Source: UBA6136 sp044351045
GTDB taxonomy: Bacteria > Pseudomonadota > Gammaproteobacteria > Methylococcales > Methylococcaceae
DNA: 64,000 nucleotides
Assembly (NCBI GenBank): GCA_044351045.1
Contig: JBILGM010000007.1
Coordinates: 13,476 to 77,475, forward strand
Direction of reading: 5' to 3'
In this document: positions 26,469 through 36,311 of the stretch, one piece after another
Position numbering within the stretch: the stretch's first letter is position 1
How the letters are laid out: every line of letters starts with the position of its first letter
The notes under the pieces: generated by a model
Told to the model about the DNA's origin: nothing
The model's input: the letters and a program-made list of their open reading frames with translations, nothing else
The model's database searches: none
Position numbers and translations under genes: made by a program

Positions 26469-27923
26469 TCATACCAGAACCACGTCGTACTGTTCCTGGG
26501 AGTACTGGGCCTCGACCCGGAACTTGATGTGGACGCCAGTGAAGCTTTCCAGTTCTGATAGCGTGTCGGCTTCCTCATCCAGAAGGCGCTCCACGACTTC
26601 ATTCGAGGCCAGGACCAGGAGTTCATGTACCTCGTACTGGCGTATTTCGCGCAGGATTTCGCGAAATATGTCGAGGCAGACGGTCTCCGGGGTTTTCAGT
26701 ACGCCACGACCACTACAGGCAGGGCATGGCTCGCAAAGAATGTGTTCGAGGCTTTCGCGGGTGCGCTTGCGGGTCATTTCGACCAGGCCGAGGTTCGAAA
26801 CCTGGCTGATGGCATTTTTGGCGTGATCCTTCTCCAGGGATTTTTGCAGGGCGAGCAGTACCTGTTGGCGATGTTCCCGATCGCACATGTCGATGAAGTC
26901 GATGATGATGATGCCGCCGAGATTGCGGAGCCGCAGCTGACGGGCGATGGCCTGCGCGGCTTCGAGGTTGGTCTTGAAGATGGTTTCTTCGAGGTTACGG
27001 CCGCCAACAAAGGCGCCGGTATTGACATCGATGGTGGTCATTGCCTCCGTCTGGTCGAAAATCAGGTAACCGCCCGATTTCAGTGTCACACGCCGCTCCA
27101 GGGCGCGGTGAATCTCGTCTTCAACCGCATAGAGATCGAATAGGGGGCGCTCACCGGCATAGTGCTCCAGACGCGGTGATAGTTCGGGGACGAACTCCCG
27201 GGCGAACTTGGCGAGCCGCGTAAAGGTTTCGCGCGAGTCAACCCGGATTTTCTCGACTTTTTCGCAGTGCATGTCGCGGAGTACCCGCATGCCCAGCGGC
27301 AAATCTTCATGCAGCAGCATGCGTGGCTTGCTGGTGCGCTGACGTTGGGCGATGGAATTCCACAGCTTGACCAGAAATACCATATCGGCGTGCAGAGCCG
27401 ATTCATCGATACCCTCCGCCGCCGTGCGGGCAATAAAGCCCCCGCTACCGTGCTCTTTCTGAAAGCCGTCAACGCAGGCGCGTAGCCGAGCCCGTTCTGC
27501 TTCGGACTCAATGCGTTGCGATACCCCGCTGGTGCGAGTGTAGGGCATATAAACCAGATACACAGAGGGAATCGCCAATTCGGTCGTCAGTCGGGCGCCC
27601 TTGTTGCCAATAGGGTCCTTGACCACCTGCACCAACAGTTCCTGACCATCCCGCAAAATCAACTCGATCTGATCTGTGTCGGTTTTCTCCCGCTCATGAG
27701 CGCAAAGATCCGACAGGTGCAAAAAGGCCGATTTGTCCAGGCCGATGTCAACGAAAGCGGCTTGCATGCCCGGCAGGATGCGGGAAATCTTACCCTTGTA
27801 GATATTGCCCACCAGCCCGCGGCGTCGCATGCGCTCGATCAGTACTTCCTGCAGTACCCCGTTTTCGACGATGGCGACCCGGGTTTCGGGTGGGGTGACA
27901 TTGATCAGAATTTCATCGCTCAT
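26469..27923 (-). CDS. rng: Ribonuclease G
   Basis: Endoribonuclease of the RNase E/G family, acting on 16S rRNA 5' maturation and mRNA decay. The 484-residue protein has the N-terminal MSDEILINVTPPETRVAIVE, an S1 domain (NIYKGKISRILPGMQAAFVDIG), catalytic aspartates in TIDVNTGAFVG and IIIDFIDM, and the zinc-link cysteines in CEPCPACSGRG. No C-terminal scaffold as in RNase E. It overlaps the preceding maf gene by 4 bases and continues the rlmH-maf-rng order that is conserved in many relatives. Confidence 0.95.
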   Translation of the reverse strand: MSDEILINVTPPETRVAIVENGVLQEVLIERMRRRGLVGNIYKGKISRILPGMQAAFVDIGLDKSAFLHLSDLCAHEREKTDTDQIELILRDGQELLVQVVKDPIGNKGARLTTELAIPSVYLVYMPYTRTSGVSQRIESEAERARLRACVDGFQKEHGSGGFIARTAAEGIDESALHADMVFLVKLWNSIAQRQRTSKPRMLLHEDLPLGMRVLRDMHCEKVEKIRVDSRETFTRLAKFAREFVPELSPRLEHYAGERPLFDLYAVEDEIHRALERRVTLKSGGYLIFDQTEAMTTIDVNTGAFVGGRNLEETIFKTNLEAAQAIARQLRLRNLGGIIIIDFIDMCDREHRQQVLLALQKSLEKDHAKNAISQVSNLGLVEMTRKRTRESLEHILCEPCPACSGRGVLKTPETVCLDIFREILREIRQYEVHELLVLASNEVVERLLDEEADTLSELESFTGVHIKFRVEAQYSQEQYDVVLV

Positions 27924-28546
27924 CCTGCGAAATGCTCTCGAGAGGATCGCAAGGGGTCGATATCGATCTGTCTCAGCAGTTCTGCGGTTTCGCGCAATGG
28001 CAAGCCCATGACGCCGGAGTAGCTTCCGGAGAGTCGCTCGATGAAAAGCGCTCCCAAGCCCTGTATGGCGTAGGCGCCGGCCTTGCCCTGGGGTTCGCCG
28101 GTAGCCCAGTAAGCCTCGATGTCACCGAGTGTGAGTGTGCGGAATCGGACATGACTCATGCTGAGAGCGAACCAGTGCTGACCGCAGGCCCTCAGCGACA
28201 CGGCACTCATGACCCAGTGTTCGCGGCCGGAAAGTCGGCTGAGCATATCGGTGGCGTCAGCCTTGTCACGCGGTTTGCCGAAGATTTCGCCATCCAGTAC
28301 CACCTCGGTATCGGCGGCCAATACCGGCAATCCGTCTGGAGTCAGCGACCAGGCCGCCAGCGATTTTTCCGCGGCGATCCGCTGCACATAGTCTTCGGCC
28401 AATTCGTCAGGCCGCGGCTGTTCGACAAGGTCGGCGGGCTTGACTTCATAGCTGACACCCAGCTGATCCAGCAGTTCACGGCGTCGGGGTGAGGCGGAGG
28501 CCAGCACCAATTGAGTGGAGGCGGGTGGGCGAGTCGGGTGGTTCAT
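27920..28546 (-). CDS. maf: Maf-family nucleotide pyrophosphatase
   Basis: House-cleaning nucleotide pyrophosphatase (YhdE-type, dTTP/UTP). LVLASASPRRRELLDQLG is the defining N-terminal motif, AADTEVVLDG holds the catalytic aspartate, and YAIQGLGALFIERLSGSYSGVMGLPL is the conserved C-terminal region (quoted in part: AIQG, GSYSGVMGLP). The open frame reaches 28597 but overlaps rlmH; ATG at 28546 lies 10 bases past the rlmH stop and gives 208 residues, the family length. Confidence 0.93.
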   Translation of the reverse strand: MNHPTRPPASTQLVLASASPRRRELLDQLGVSYEVKPADLVEQPRPDELAEDYVQRIAAEKSLAAWSLTPDGLPVLAADTEVVLDGEIFGKPRDKADATDMLSRLSGREHWVMSAVSLRACGQHWFALSMSHVRFRTLTLGDIEAYWATGEPQGKAGAYAIQGLGALFIERLSGSYSGVMGLPLRETAELLRQIDIDPLRSSREHFAG

Positions 28547-28556
28547 GGGCCCAGGC

Positions 28557-29024
28557 TTATCGGTGATAGGGGTGGTTGTTGAGTAGGCTCCAGGCACGGT
28601 AGATCTGTTCGGCGACGATAATGCGTACGATGGGGTGGGGCAACGTCAGGGGGGAAAGGCTCCAGAGCTGGCTCGCGCGGGCCCGGCAGGTATCTGACAG
28701 CCCTTCGGGTCCGCCGACCAGCAGGGCGATCCGACGCCCGTCCCGCATCCAGTCGTTGACCTGAGTGGAGAGCTGAAGGGTGTCCCAGGGTTTTCCGACG
28801 ACTTCGAGGGCAATGATGTGATCGTCCCGGGAGAGGGAGGCCAGTATGCGCTCGCCCTCTTCCTCCCGAATGCGGGCCAGGTCGGCATTCTTGCCGCGTT
28901 TGCCGGGAGCGATTTCCCGCAGGACCAGTTCACATTCTCGAGGCAAGCGTTTGGCATAGTCCTCGTAGCCTTCGGTGACCCAAGCCGGCATGCGGTTGCC
29001 CACGGCGAACAGATGAATCTGCAT
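28557..29024 (-). CDS. rlmH: 23S rRNA pseudouridine-1915 methyltransferase
   Basis: SPOUT-class methyltransferase modifying pseudouridine 1915 in 23S rRNA helix 69. The 155-residue length matches E. coli RlmH. Motifs include the knot region LVGGPEGLSDTC and the C-terminal HPIVRIIVAEQIYRAWS and NNHPYHR. rsfS, its usual upstream partner, is absent; nadA lies 42 bases upstream instead. Same direction as maf and rng. Confidence 0.95.
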   Translation of the reverse strand: MQIHLFAVGNRMPAWVTEGYEDYAKRLPRECELVLREIAPGKRGKNADLARIREEEGERILASLSRDDHIIALEVVGKPWDTLQLSTQVNDWMRDGRRIALLVGGPEGLSDTCRARASQLWSLSPLTLPHPIVRIIVAEQIYRAWSLLNNHPYHR

Positions 29025-29066
29025 GGCCTTACCGATGATGGGTCGTTGATGCTCGCCGGGTCTTGA

Positions 29067-30167
29067 TCAGGCAACCGACAGCATCCGGTCCAGCGACAGC
29101 TTGGCGGGCCGAGCATCTTCATCGGGGACCACGATACGGTTGATGACGTGTCCTTCGACCAGATTTTCCAGTATCCAGGCCAGATGCTGAGGGTCGGTGC
29201 GGAACATGGTTGAACACATGCAGATCGTGGGCGACATGAAATGCACCTCGATGCCACGTGGCCGCACCTCGTTGGCCAGCCGGTTGACCAGATTAAGCTC
29301 AGTCCCCACCAGCCAGCGTGTGCCGGCTTCCGCCTCGCGGATGGTTTTCAGAATATATTCGGTGGAGCCGATGTACTGCGCCTTTTCGCAGACCTCGAAA
29401 GAACATTCCGGGTGGGCGATAACCCGGGTGTCCGGATGTTTTTCCAGGAAATGGTGGATCTGCTCGGGCCTGAACATCTGATGGACTGAGCAGAAGCCTT
29501 TCCAGAGAATGATCCTGGCCTTGCGAATCTGTTCCTCGGTCAAACCACCCATGGGCTGGGTAAAGTCCCAGGTCACCATCTCATCGAGCGGGATGCCCAT
29601 CCGGTGGCCGGTATTGCGTCCCAGGTGCTGATCGGGGAAGAACAGCACCTTTTCTCGCTGGGCGAAACTCCATTCTAGGATTTTCTTGGCATTGCTCGAG
29701 GTGCAGACAATGCCGCCATGACGTCCGCAAAAAGCCTTCAGGTCTGCCGCGGAGTTGATGTAGGTGACCGGGGTAATGGTCTCGTCGGGGTCGAGTATCT
29801 GCGAAAGTTCACGCCAGCTTCGCTCAACGGCCGGGAGATTGGCCATGTCGGCCATGGAGCAACCTGCAGCGAGGTCCGGCAGGATGGCGATTTGGTCCGG
29901 GCGCGACAGAATGTCGGCCACTTCGGCCATGAAGTGCACGCCGCAGAACACGATGTATTCGGCACCGGACTTTGCCGCCTCGCGCGAGAGCTTCAACGAG
30001 TCGCCGGTGAGGTCGGCATGCCGGAAAACCTCGTCTCGCTGGTAATGATGGCCGAGGATGACGCAGCGATCGCCCAGTTTGCGTTTGGCGGTGTCAATGC
30101 GGATTTCGCATTGGGCGTCATCCAGCAGTGCGTAATTCTCAAGCGCGAGCGTGGGAGCCAACATCAC
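29067..30167 (-). CDS. nadA: Quinolinate synthase A
   Basis: 4Fe-4S enzyme that condenses iminoaspartate with dihydroxyacetone phosphate to quinolinate in NAD synthesis; 366 residues. Family segments: VILGHHYQRDEVFRHAD, GVHFMAEVADIL, DLAAGCSMADM, WKGFCSVHQMF, VIAHPECSFEVC and SPTICMCSTMFR. Cysteines in GCSMAD, HPEC and MCST are candidate cluster ligands. It continues the leftward run; nadB and nadC are not in the window. Confidence 0.96.
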   Translation of the reverse strand: MMLAPTLALENYALLDDAQCEIRIDTAKRKLGDRCVILGHHYQRDEVFRHADLTGDSLKLSREAAKSGAEYIVFCGVHFMAEVADILSRPDQIAILPDLAAGCSMADMANLPAVERSWRELSQILDPDETITPVTYINSAADLKAFCGRHGGIVCTSSNAKKILEWSFAQREKVLFFPDQHLGRNTGHRMGIPLDEMVTWDFTQPMGGLTEEQIRKARIILWKGFCSVHQMFRPEQIHHFLEKHPDTRVIAHPECSFEVCEKAQYIGSTEYILKTIREAEAGTRWLVGTELNLVNRLANEVRPRGIEVHFMSPTICMCSTMFRTDPQHLAWILENLVEGHVINRIVVPDEDARPAKLSLDRMLSVA

Positions 30168-30231
30168 GGACCTCTCTGATTAAAGCTGTGTCAGGCGCGG
30201 ATTGTAGAGTAAAAAACTCGGGATTAGAGGC

Positions 30232-31005
30232 TCAGGGCTGGCTCGCATCAAGATCATCGACCTTGATAAAGATTTGGCTGTCTTGCTGGCTGTTGGTGAA
30301 GCCCGAACCAAACCCTTGGTTCGTCCCAGTTTCTGTCAGGCCACCGACCTCCACCCACTCGCCCAAGGGAGCCCTGAGTTGTGTCGATGCCCCCTGAGTG
30401 TTGATGATGCCTCCGCGGTTGAGATGGTCGGACCAAGGCTCGATGGCAATCAGGGCTTCCTGCGGCCCCGTCAGTCGTGGAATCACGGAAAAGCCCGTTG
30501 TGACCGGCTGATAGGTGACGCCTCCGTACCCATGGCCATAGGTGGCATACGGAACTATCTTTCCAACCTGGATCGTGGCGGCCTGACCGTCTAGGGTTTG
30601 CACATGCTGGGTGGCTTGGTTCGAGCCCTGTTCATGTGTCGTCGCGATGTCGCCTCGGACATTGACGCTTCCGCCCATTCGGCCGCCGACGGCAATGCCG
30701 CCATTGAGTCCTTTGCCCGTCAGGTGCTTGCCCTGAATGACGGAGATTTGCAGCCGATGGGGCCGCTGGTCGATCTGTTCCAGCATACCGCGGACTTCAT
30801 TGATCGTTTCCTGGTTCGCCTTGATGATCAGCTGGCTATGGTGCGGGACGATGCTGTCATGCGGGCCGAGGAAAGGCTGGAGCAGTGGGATCATTTCATC
30901 AGCGGGTCGATGGCGAAGCTCGATCACCGCAATCTCCTTCGCGAGGGCTGGCAGGTGAAACAGCAGAAGCAAGATCACTCCGAGACGAGGAATGTTCATG
31001 CTCAT
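30232..31005 (-). CDS. Secretin N-domain (NolW-like) protein
   Basis: A 257-residue exported protein. A signal peptide ends near FHLPALAK, then EIAVIELRHRPADEMIPLLQ and the segment to EQIDQRP form one secretin short N-domain (NolW-like). The rest (residues 90-257) is glycine-rich in the middle (GGIAVGGRMGGS) and has beta-strand character, but the outer-membrane secretin pore signature is absent. Such single-domain proteins are of unknown function. ATG at 31005 has AAGGA 9 bases upstream. It is 32 bases after glgA, likely the same transcript. Confidence 0.72.
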   Translation of the reverse strand: MSMNIPRLGVILLLLFHLPALAKEIAVIELRHRPADEMIPLLQPFLGPHDSIVPHHSQLIIKANQETINEVRGMLEQIDQRPHRLQISVIQGKHLTGKGLNGGIAVGGRMGGSVNVRGDIATTHEQGSNQATQHVQTLDGQAATIQVGKIVPYATYGHGYGGVTYQPVTTGFSVIPRLTGPQEALIAIEPWSDHLNRGGIINTQGASTQLRAPLGEWVEVGGLTETGTNQGFGSGFTNSQQDSQIFIKVDDLDASQP

Positions 31006-31037
31006 AGGTTGTTATCCTTCAGACCGGGGGCAATGGC

Positions 31038-32489
31038 TCATGACCCGCGAAGTCGATCCGCCTGAGCCTGCCCATACAGATCAACATACTGTCGCGCACT
31101 AATTTCCCAGGAAAAATCTTTCTCCATGCCCGCTTTCTGGATCTTGCGCCAGGTCGTCGGTTTGGCATAGAGGATGACGGCGCGCTCGACCGCCTCAAAG
31201 AGGGCATCAGGCGTGGCCTCATCAAAGACGATGCCCGTCGCGGTTCCGGCTTTGAGTGCCTCCGGGGTGGCGTCCACCACGGTATCCGCCAGTCCACCCG
31301 CGCGCCGCACCAGCGGAATGGCGCCATAGCGCTGGCTATAGAGTTGGTTAAGTCCGCAGGGCTCGAAGCGTGACGGCATCAGGAAAAGATCTGTGCCGCC
31401 CTCAACCAGGCGTGCTCCGGCTTCGTCGTAGCCCAGCCGGATGGCGAATCGGTCGGGGAACAGTTTTCCCCAGTGCTGCAGTGATTGTTCATAGCGCGTA
31501 TCGCCACTGCCGATCATGGCAATCTGCAAAGGCAATGACATGAGTCGCGGCATGATATCGAGCAGCAGGTCGGTGCCTTTCTGTTCGACCAGTCGGCCTA
31601 CCCAGGCCAACAGGGGAAGGTCTGGGTTGACCGGCAGACCGAAGTTTTTTTGCAGCTCGGCCTTGAGGTCCCCCCGCTTCTTCAGCGATTTGAGATCGAA
31701 ATGGATGGGCAGGTAAGGGTCTCGGGCCGGGTTCCAGGCATCCATGTCGATGCCGTTGAGGATGCCACTCAAACGATCACGGCGATGTCTCAGCAGTCCT
31801 TCCAGTCCGCAGCCAAATTCCTGTCCCTGGATTTCCTCCGCATAGGTCGGGCTGACCGTGCTGATGCGATCGGAAAAGACCAAGCCGCCTTTGATGAAGC
31901 TGAGTTGGTCATAGAACTCCAGCGCTGTCGGTGACCAGAAGCGGCCGGGTAGCCGAAGGCGGACAAAGGTCTCATGCGGAAACACGCCCTGATAGGCCAG
32001 ATTGTGAATGGTAAATACCGTCGCCGGGCGTTGCGGTTCGTCGTTGAGCAGTGCCGGGATTAGGCCGGTTTGCCAGTCATTGCAGTGCACCACGTCGGGT
32101 TTCCATTCCAGCCCCAGCCGATTCATCGCAAGATCGACCGCGACGTGGCACAGCAGTGAGAAGCGCTCGGCATTGTCTGGCCAGGGTTTGCCATCAGGTC
32201 CCAAGTAGGGATTGCCAGTCCGCCCAAAGTAGGCCTCATCAATCAGGCCATAGACTGGCACCTCGGAACCCGGCAACTTGCTGGTCAGCAGGCTGGGGCT
32301 CTTGCCGGCGCCGGGCAGTCGAACGGGCGTGAAATCCCCGGCGGCGATGGCCGAAGCGTAGCCCGGGATGAGGATACGGACATCATGGCCCAGGGCTTTG
32401 AGGGCGATCGGCAGGCTACCGGATACATCGGCCAGACCGCCGGTCTTGATCAGCGGAAAGGCTTCGCTGGTTACAAAAAGAATCTTCAT
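31038..32489 (-). CDS. glgA: Glycogen synthase
   Basis: GT5 glycosyltransferase adding glucose from ADP-glucose to glycogen, 483 residues. KTGGLADVSGSLP near residue 16 is the ADP-glucose binding loop; HNLAYQG, WVGRLVEQKG and the C-terminal MPSRFEPCGLNQLYSQRYG (catalytic glutamate) are seen. It lies 19 bases after glgB. It uses the product of GlgC, which is encoded divergently 2.3 kb away. Confidence 0.96.
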   Translation of the reverse strand: MKILFVTSEAFPLIKTGGLADVSGSLPIALKALGHDVRILIPGYASAIAAGDFTPVRLPGAGKSPSLLTSKLPGSEVPVYGLIDEAYFGRTGNPYLGPDGKPWPDNAERFSLLCHVAVDLAMNRLGLEWKPDVVHCNDWQTGLIPALLNDEPQRPATVFTIHNLAYQGVFPHETFVRLRLPGRFWSPTALEFYDQLSFIKGGLVFSDRISTVSPTYAEEIQGQEFGCGLEGLLRHRRDRLSGILNGIDMDAWNPARDPYLPIHFDLKSLKKRGDLKAELQKNFGLPVNPDLPLLAWVGRLVEQKGTDLLLDIMPRLMSLPLQIAMIGSGDTRYEQSLQHWGKLFPDRFAIRLGYDEAGARLVEGGTDLFLMPSRFEPCGLNQLYSQRYGAIPLVRRAGGLADTVVDATPEALKAGTATGIVFDEATPDALFEAVERAVILYAKPTTWRKIQKAGMEKDFSWEISARQYVDLYGQAQADRLRGS

Positions 32490-32508
32490 TCAGTCAGTGA
32501 CCGGCGGG

Positions 32509-34716
32509 TTACTGTTTGGCAAGCACGATGCCACCCAGTGGTGGAATCGTCAGATTGATCGAGTAGGGTCGGCCCATCCACTCCCTGGGTTCGGCCGTGA
32601 TCGGCATATTACCCACGTTACCGCCCCCATAGTATGTCGAATCGGAGTTGAAGATTTCCTGGTAGGTGCCGGATTCCGGTACCCCGATCCGATAGTCGTG
32701 GCGTGGCACCGGCGTGAAGTTGAATACCACCAATACAAACTCGTCGCCCGAGCGCCGCAGGTAGCTCAGAACGGATTGCGAGGCATCATGGCAGTCGATC
32801 CACTCGAAGCCTTCATGACTGAAGTCCACCCGATGCAATGCCGGGGTCGCGGCGTAAAGTCGGTTCAGGTCGCCCAAAGCCTTGGAAACGCCTTGGTGAA
32901 GCGGATAGTCGAGTAAATACCAGTCGAGTTCCTTGGCCGCATTCCATTCCTTACCCTGGCCGAATTCACAGCCCATGAACAATAGCTTCTTTCCCGGGTA
33001 GGTCAGCATGTAGGTGTAAAGCAGTCGCAAATTGGCAAAGCGTTGCCAGTCATCTCCGGGCATGCGCGCCAAGAGCGATCCTTTGCCATGCACGACCTCA
33101 TCATGCGAGAACGGCAGAATGAAGTTCTCGGTAAAGGCATAGAGCAGGCCGAAGGTCAGCTGATCATGGTGGTAATGACGATGGATCGGATCTTTGTTGA
33201 AGTATTCCAACGTGTCATGCATCCAGCCCATGTTCCACTTCATCGAAAAGCCAAGGCCCCCAGTCCAGGTGGGGCGCGTGACCTGGGGCCAGGCGGTCGA
33301 CTCTTCGGCCATAATCAGCGTGCCAGGGCATTGTTGATGGGTGACGGTGTTCAGTTCGCGTAGGAAGGCGATGGCTTCGAGATTTTCGTTGCCGCCGTAT
33401 TTGTTGGGAATCCAGTCGCCTGCCTCGCGAGAGTAGTCGAGGTAGAGCATGGAGGCCACGGCATCGACCCGCAAGCCATCCAGATGGAACTCTTCCAGCC
33501 AGTAAAGGGCACTGCCAATCAGGAAGTTGCGAACTTCATTGCGGCCATAGTTGTAAATTAGCGTGCCCCAATCGCGGTGTTCGCCGAGGCGGGGGTCCTC
33601 GTGCTCGTACAGGGGGGTGCCATCAAACCAGGCAAGGCCATGGGCATCTTTGGGGAAATGGGCCGGCACCCAGTCTAGGATGATGCCGATGCCTTGCTCG
33701 TGGCAGTAGTCGACAAACCAGCGAAAATCGTCCGGTGAACCAAAACGGCTGGTGGGCGCAAAATAGCCGGTCGTCTGATAGCCCCATGAACCATCGAAGG
33801 GATGTTCGGTGATGGGAAGCAGTTCGATGTGCGTGAATCCCAGTGGCTTGACATACTCCACCAGCATTTCGGCCAGCGCCCGGTAATTCAGGAACCGGCC
33901 CTGTTTGTCGAGGCGCCACGAGCCCAGGTGAACTTCGTAGACGGACATTGGCTCGTGGAGCCACTCCCGGCTGGAGCGGTTGTTCAGCCATTCCGCATCG
34001 CCCCATTCGTAGCAATCACGGTCAACCACGATGGAGGCCGTGCCCGGGCGCAGCTCAAAACGCTGGCCATAGGGATCGGCCTTCAGCAGGAGGGTGTTCT
34101 GCTGACGGTTACGAATTTCGAACTTGTACAGGCAACCAGCTTGCAGTCCCGGTATGAACAGCTCCCAAACGCCGCTGCCACCCCGAGAACGCATGCCATG
34201 AGGTCTACCGTCCCAAGCGTTGAAGTCACCCACGACGCTGACGCGTTCGGCATTGGGCGCCCAAGTAGAAAATAGCACGCCTTCAACACCATCCACGACA
34301 TGCAAATGCGCGCCGAGAACCCGATAGATGTGATGATGCTTGCCCTCTCCGAAAAGATAGAGGTCAAAGTCGGGCAATTGCGGCGGGAATGTGTAAGGGT
34401 CCACATGGTGGCCGGTTCGTCCGGATTTGTCCTGCCAGGAGATTGAATAGTGCTGGGGAATACCGTTGCCATGTTCGACGCGGCACTCAAACAAATCGGT
34501 GCCGGGAATACGCTGCATTTGCGGACCATCGGATTCGATTCTGGCTGATTCTGCATGCGGCAGTAAGGCTCGGAAGATCTCGATGCCATCCGTTGGGTGC
34601 CGCCCGAGCACGGCGAAGGGGTCGTGATGACGGGCTTCCAGCAGGCGTCGGAGTCCCGGGTTCAGGCCCTCCTCGACCTTGCCGCCGGGTACATGTTGCG
34701 TGTCGTTCGAGTTCAC
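32509..34716 (-). CDS. glgB: Glycogen branching enzyme
   Basis: GH13 enzyme making alpha-1,6 branches, 735 residues from the GTG at 34716. It has the N-terminal CBM48-type domains (RHHDPFAVLGRH, VEGVLFSTWAPNAERVSVVGDFN), and the catalytic barrel with DGLRVDAVASMLYLDY (nucleophile Asp), MAEESTAWP (acid Glu) and FSHDEVVHGKGSLL. The open frame extends almost 300 bases further up and would overlap glgC; GTG 34716 has AGAGG 9 bases upstream and gives the normal length. It is divergent from glgC over 115 bases. Confidence 0.94.
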   Translation of the reverse strand: MNSNDTQHVPGGKVEEGLNPGLRRLLEARHHDPFAVLGRHPTDGIEIFRALLPHAESARIESDGPQMQRIPGTDLFECRVEHGNGIPQHYSISWQDKSGRTGHHVDPYTFPPQLPDFDLYLFGEGKHHHIYRVLGAHLHVVDGVEGVLFSTWAPNAERVSVVGDFNAWDGRPHGMRSRGGSGVWELFIPGLQAGCLYKFEIRNRQQNTLLLKADPYGQRFELRPGTASIVVDRDCYEWGDAEWLNNRSSREWLHEPMSVYEVHLGSWRLDKQGRFLNYRALAEMLVEYVKPLGFTHIELLPITEHPFDGSWGYQTTGYFAPTSRFGSPDDFRWFVDYCHEQGIGIILDWVPAHFPKDAHGLAWFDGTPLYEHEDPRLGEHRDWGTLIYNYGRNEVRNFLIGSALYWLEEFHLDGLRVDAVASMLYLDYSREAGDWIPNKYGGNENLEAIAFLRELNTVTHQQCPGTLIMAEESTAWPQVTRPTWTGGLGFSMKWNMGWMHDTLEYFNKDPIHRHYHHDQLTFGLLYAFTENFILPFSHDEVVHGKGSLLARMPGDDWQRFANLRLLYTYMLTYPGKKLLFMGCEFGQGKEWNAAKELDWYLLDYPLHQGVSKALGDLNRLYAATPALHRVDFSHEGFEWIDCHDASQSVLSYLRRSGDEFVLVVFNFTPVPRHDYRIGVPESGTYQEIFNSDSTYYGGGNVGNMPITAEPREWMGRPYSINLTIPPLGGIVLAKQ

Positions 34717-34831
34717 TTTGGCGGGCCTCTGGTAGTAGAATGTCGACGCTGCGGACGCCCAAAAACGAGGCCGAATCTTAACAAATCTCCGCCGCCATTG
34801 CCCGCGATGTCCTACACCCGGAGAGAATGCC

Positions 34832-36103
34832 ATGCCAGAGTCCATGCACAAGACCCGATTCGTCAGCCGGCTCACCCGACAGACCCTGGCGCTGGTTCTG
34901 GCGGGGGGGCGTGGCAGCCGTCTGCATTCTCTGACCGAATGGCGCGCCAAGCCGGCGGTACCCTTTGGCGGCAAGTTCCGCATCATCGATTTTCCGCTGT
35001 CCAACTGCCTCAATTCCGGGATTCGTCAGATCGGTGTACTAACACAGTACAAGGCCGACTCGCTGATACGCCACATACAACAAGGTTGGGGGTTTCTTCG
35101 CGGTGAACTCGGTGAATTCGTCGATGTGATGCCGGCGCAACAGCGCATGCAAGAGCGCTGGTATGCCGGTACCGCCGATGCGGTCTATCAGAATCTTGAC
35201 ATCCTCAGGCAGCGAGACCCCGAATATATCGTTGTCCTGGCGGGTGACCATGTCTACAAGATGGACTACGGCCTGATGTTGGCTTACCACGTCGAGCGGG
35301 AGGCTGACTTGACCATTGGCTGCATCGAAGTTCCCTTGGATGAGGCGAAAGGCTTCGGGGTCATGCATGTGGATGATGCCAAGCGGGTGATTGACTTTGT
35401 CGAGAAGCCGTCCGCTCCCCCCCACATGCCCAATCGGCCTGATCATGCCCTGGCCTCGATGGGCATCTACATTTTCAGCACGGCCTTCTTATTCGAGCAG
35501 TTGATCAAGGATGCCGATAATTCAGCCTCCAGCCATGACTTTGGTCATGACATCATCCCGAATGTGATCAACAATAGCCGGGTGTTTGCCTATCCTTTCC
35601 GGGACGCGCAGAGTGGCGTTCAGGCCTACTGGCGCGATGTTGGGACCGTGGACTCCTACTGGGCGGCCAACATGGAGCTGATTGGCGTCGATCCGGAGTT
35701 GAATCTCTACGATAGGGAGTGGCCCATTTGGACCTACCAGGCGCAGACGCCGCCGGCCAAATTTATTTTTGATGACGATGACCGCCGCGGAATGGCGGTG
35801 GATTCCATGGTATCAGGTGGCTGTATCATTTCAGGCTCTGAAGTCTGCAGTTCATTGCTATTCAGCAATGTTCGTGTGAACTCTTACTCCAGCGTTAAAG
35901 ATTCGGTCGTGTTGCCCGAAGTGAACATCGGGCGGCATTGCCGGATAACGAGGGCGGTGATTGATCGCGGATGCCACATTCCTCCCAACACAGTCATCGG
36001 TGAAAATGTGGAGGAAGATAGGAAGCGGTTTCATGTCAGTCCCGGTGGGGTCGTTCTGGTGACGCCCGACGATTTGGGTCAGCGCCTTCACTTCGCCCGA
36101 TAA
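34832..36103 (+). CDS. glgC: Glucose-1-phosphate adenylyltransferase
   Basis: ADP-glucose pyrophosphorylase, the control step of glycogen synthesis, 423 residues. LVLAGGRGSRLHSLTEWRAKPAVPFGG is the nucleotide-binding start (seen in pieces LAGGRGSRL, RAKPAVPFGGK), with GTADAVYQN, VLAGDHVYKMDY, FVEKP and the C-terminal left-handed helix domain (GCIISGSEV, SVVLPEVNIGRH-like). A ribosome site GGAGAG lies about 9 bases before the ATG. It is divergent from glgB; malQ follows in the same direction after about 200 bases. Confidence 0.96.
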   Translation: MPESMHKTRFVSRLTRQTLALVLAGGRGSRLHSLTEWRAKPAVPFGGKFRIIDFPLSNCLNSGIRQIGVLTQYKADSLIRHIQQGWGFLRGELGEFVDVMPAQQRMQERWYAGTADAVYQNLDILRQRDPEYIVVLAGDHVYKMDYGLMLAYHVEREADLTIGCIEVPLDEAKGFGVMHVDDAKRVIDFVEKPSAPPHMPNRPDHALASMGIYIFSTAFLFEQLIKDADNSASSHDFGHDIIPNVINNSRVFAYPFRDAQSGVQAYWRDVGTVDSYWAANMELIGVDPELNLYDREWPIWTYQAQTPPAKFIFDDDDRRGMAVDSMVSGGCIISGSEVCSSLLFSNVRVNSYSSVKDSVVLPEVNIGRHCRITRAVIDRGCHIPPNTVIGENVEEDRKRFHVSPGGVVLVTPDDLGQRLHFAR

Positions 36104-36311
36104 CTCCCTCCACGGCCAAGGGATGGGGTTTCGGCCAGAGCCCTTCCTTTACCTGGGCCCACTGAGTTTCGCCCCGATACCGCTAACGGCCCTTTCCATG
36201 AAGCAGAAGGGTCGCTTGTGAATACTAATGATGCGGATGTCTCTTTGACTATTTCGGTTGCCCCCTTGGTTGAGGTGCAATCTTCACTCAACTCGCGGAG
36301 AGCCCGGTGTG

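Noticed and set aside
34717..35013. Upstream extension of glgB to 35013
   Set aside because: It would overlap glgC on the other strand by about 180 bases; the extra sequence has no similarity to branching enzymes.
36104..36311. Terminator after glgC
   Set aside because: Only a weak AAGGG/CCCTT pairing without a T-run; glgC and malQ may be co-transcribed.
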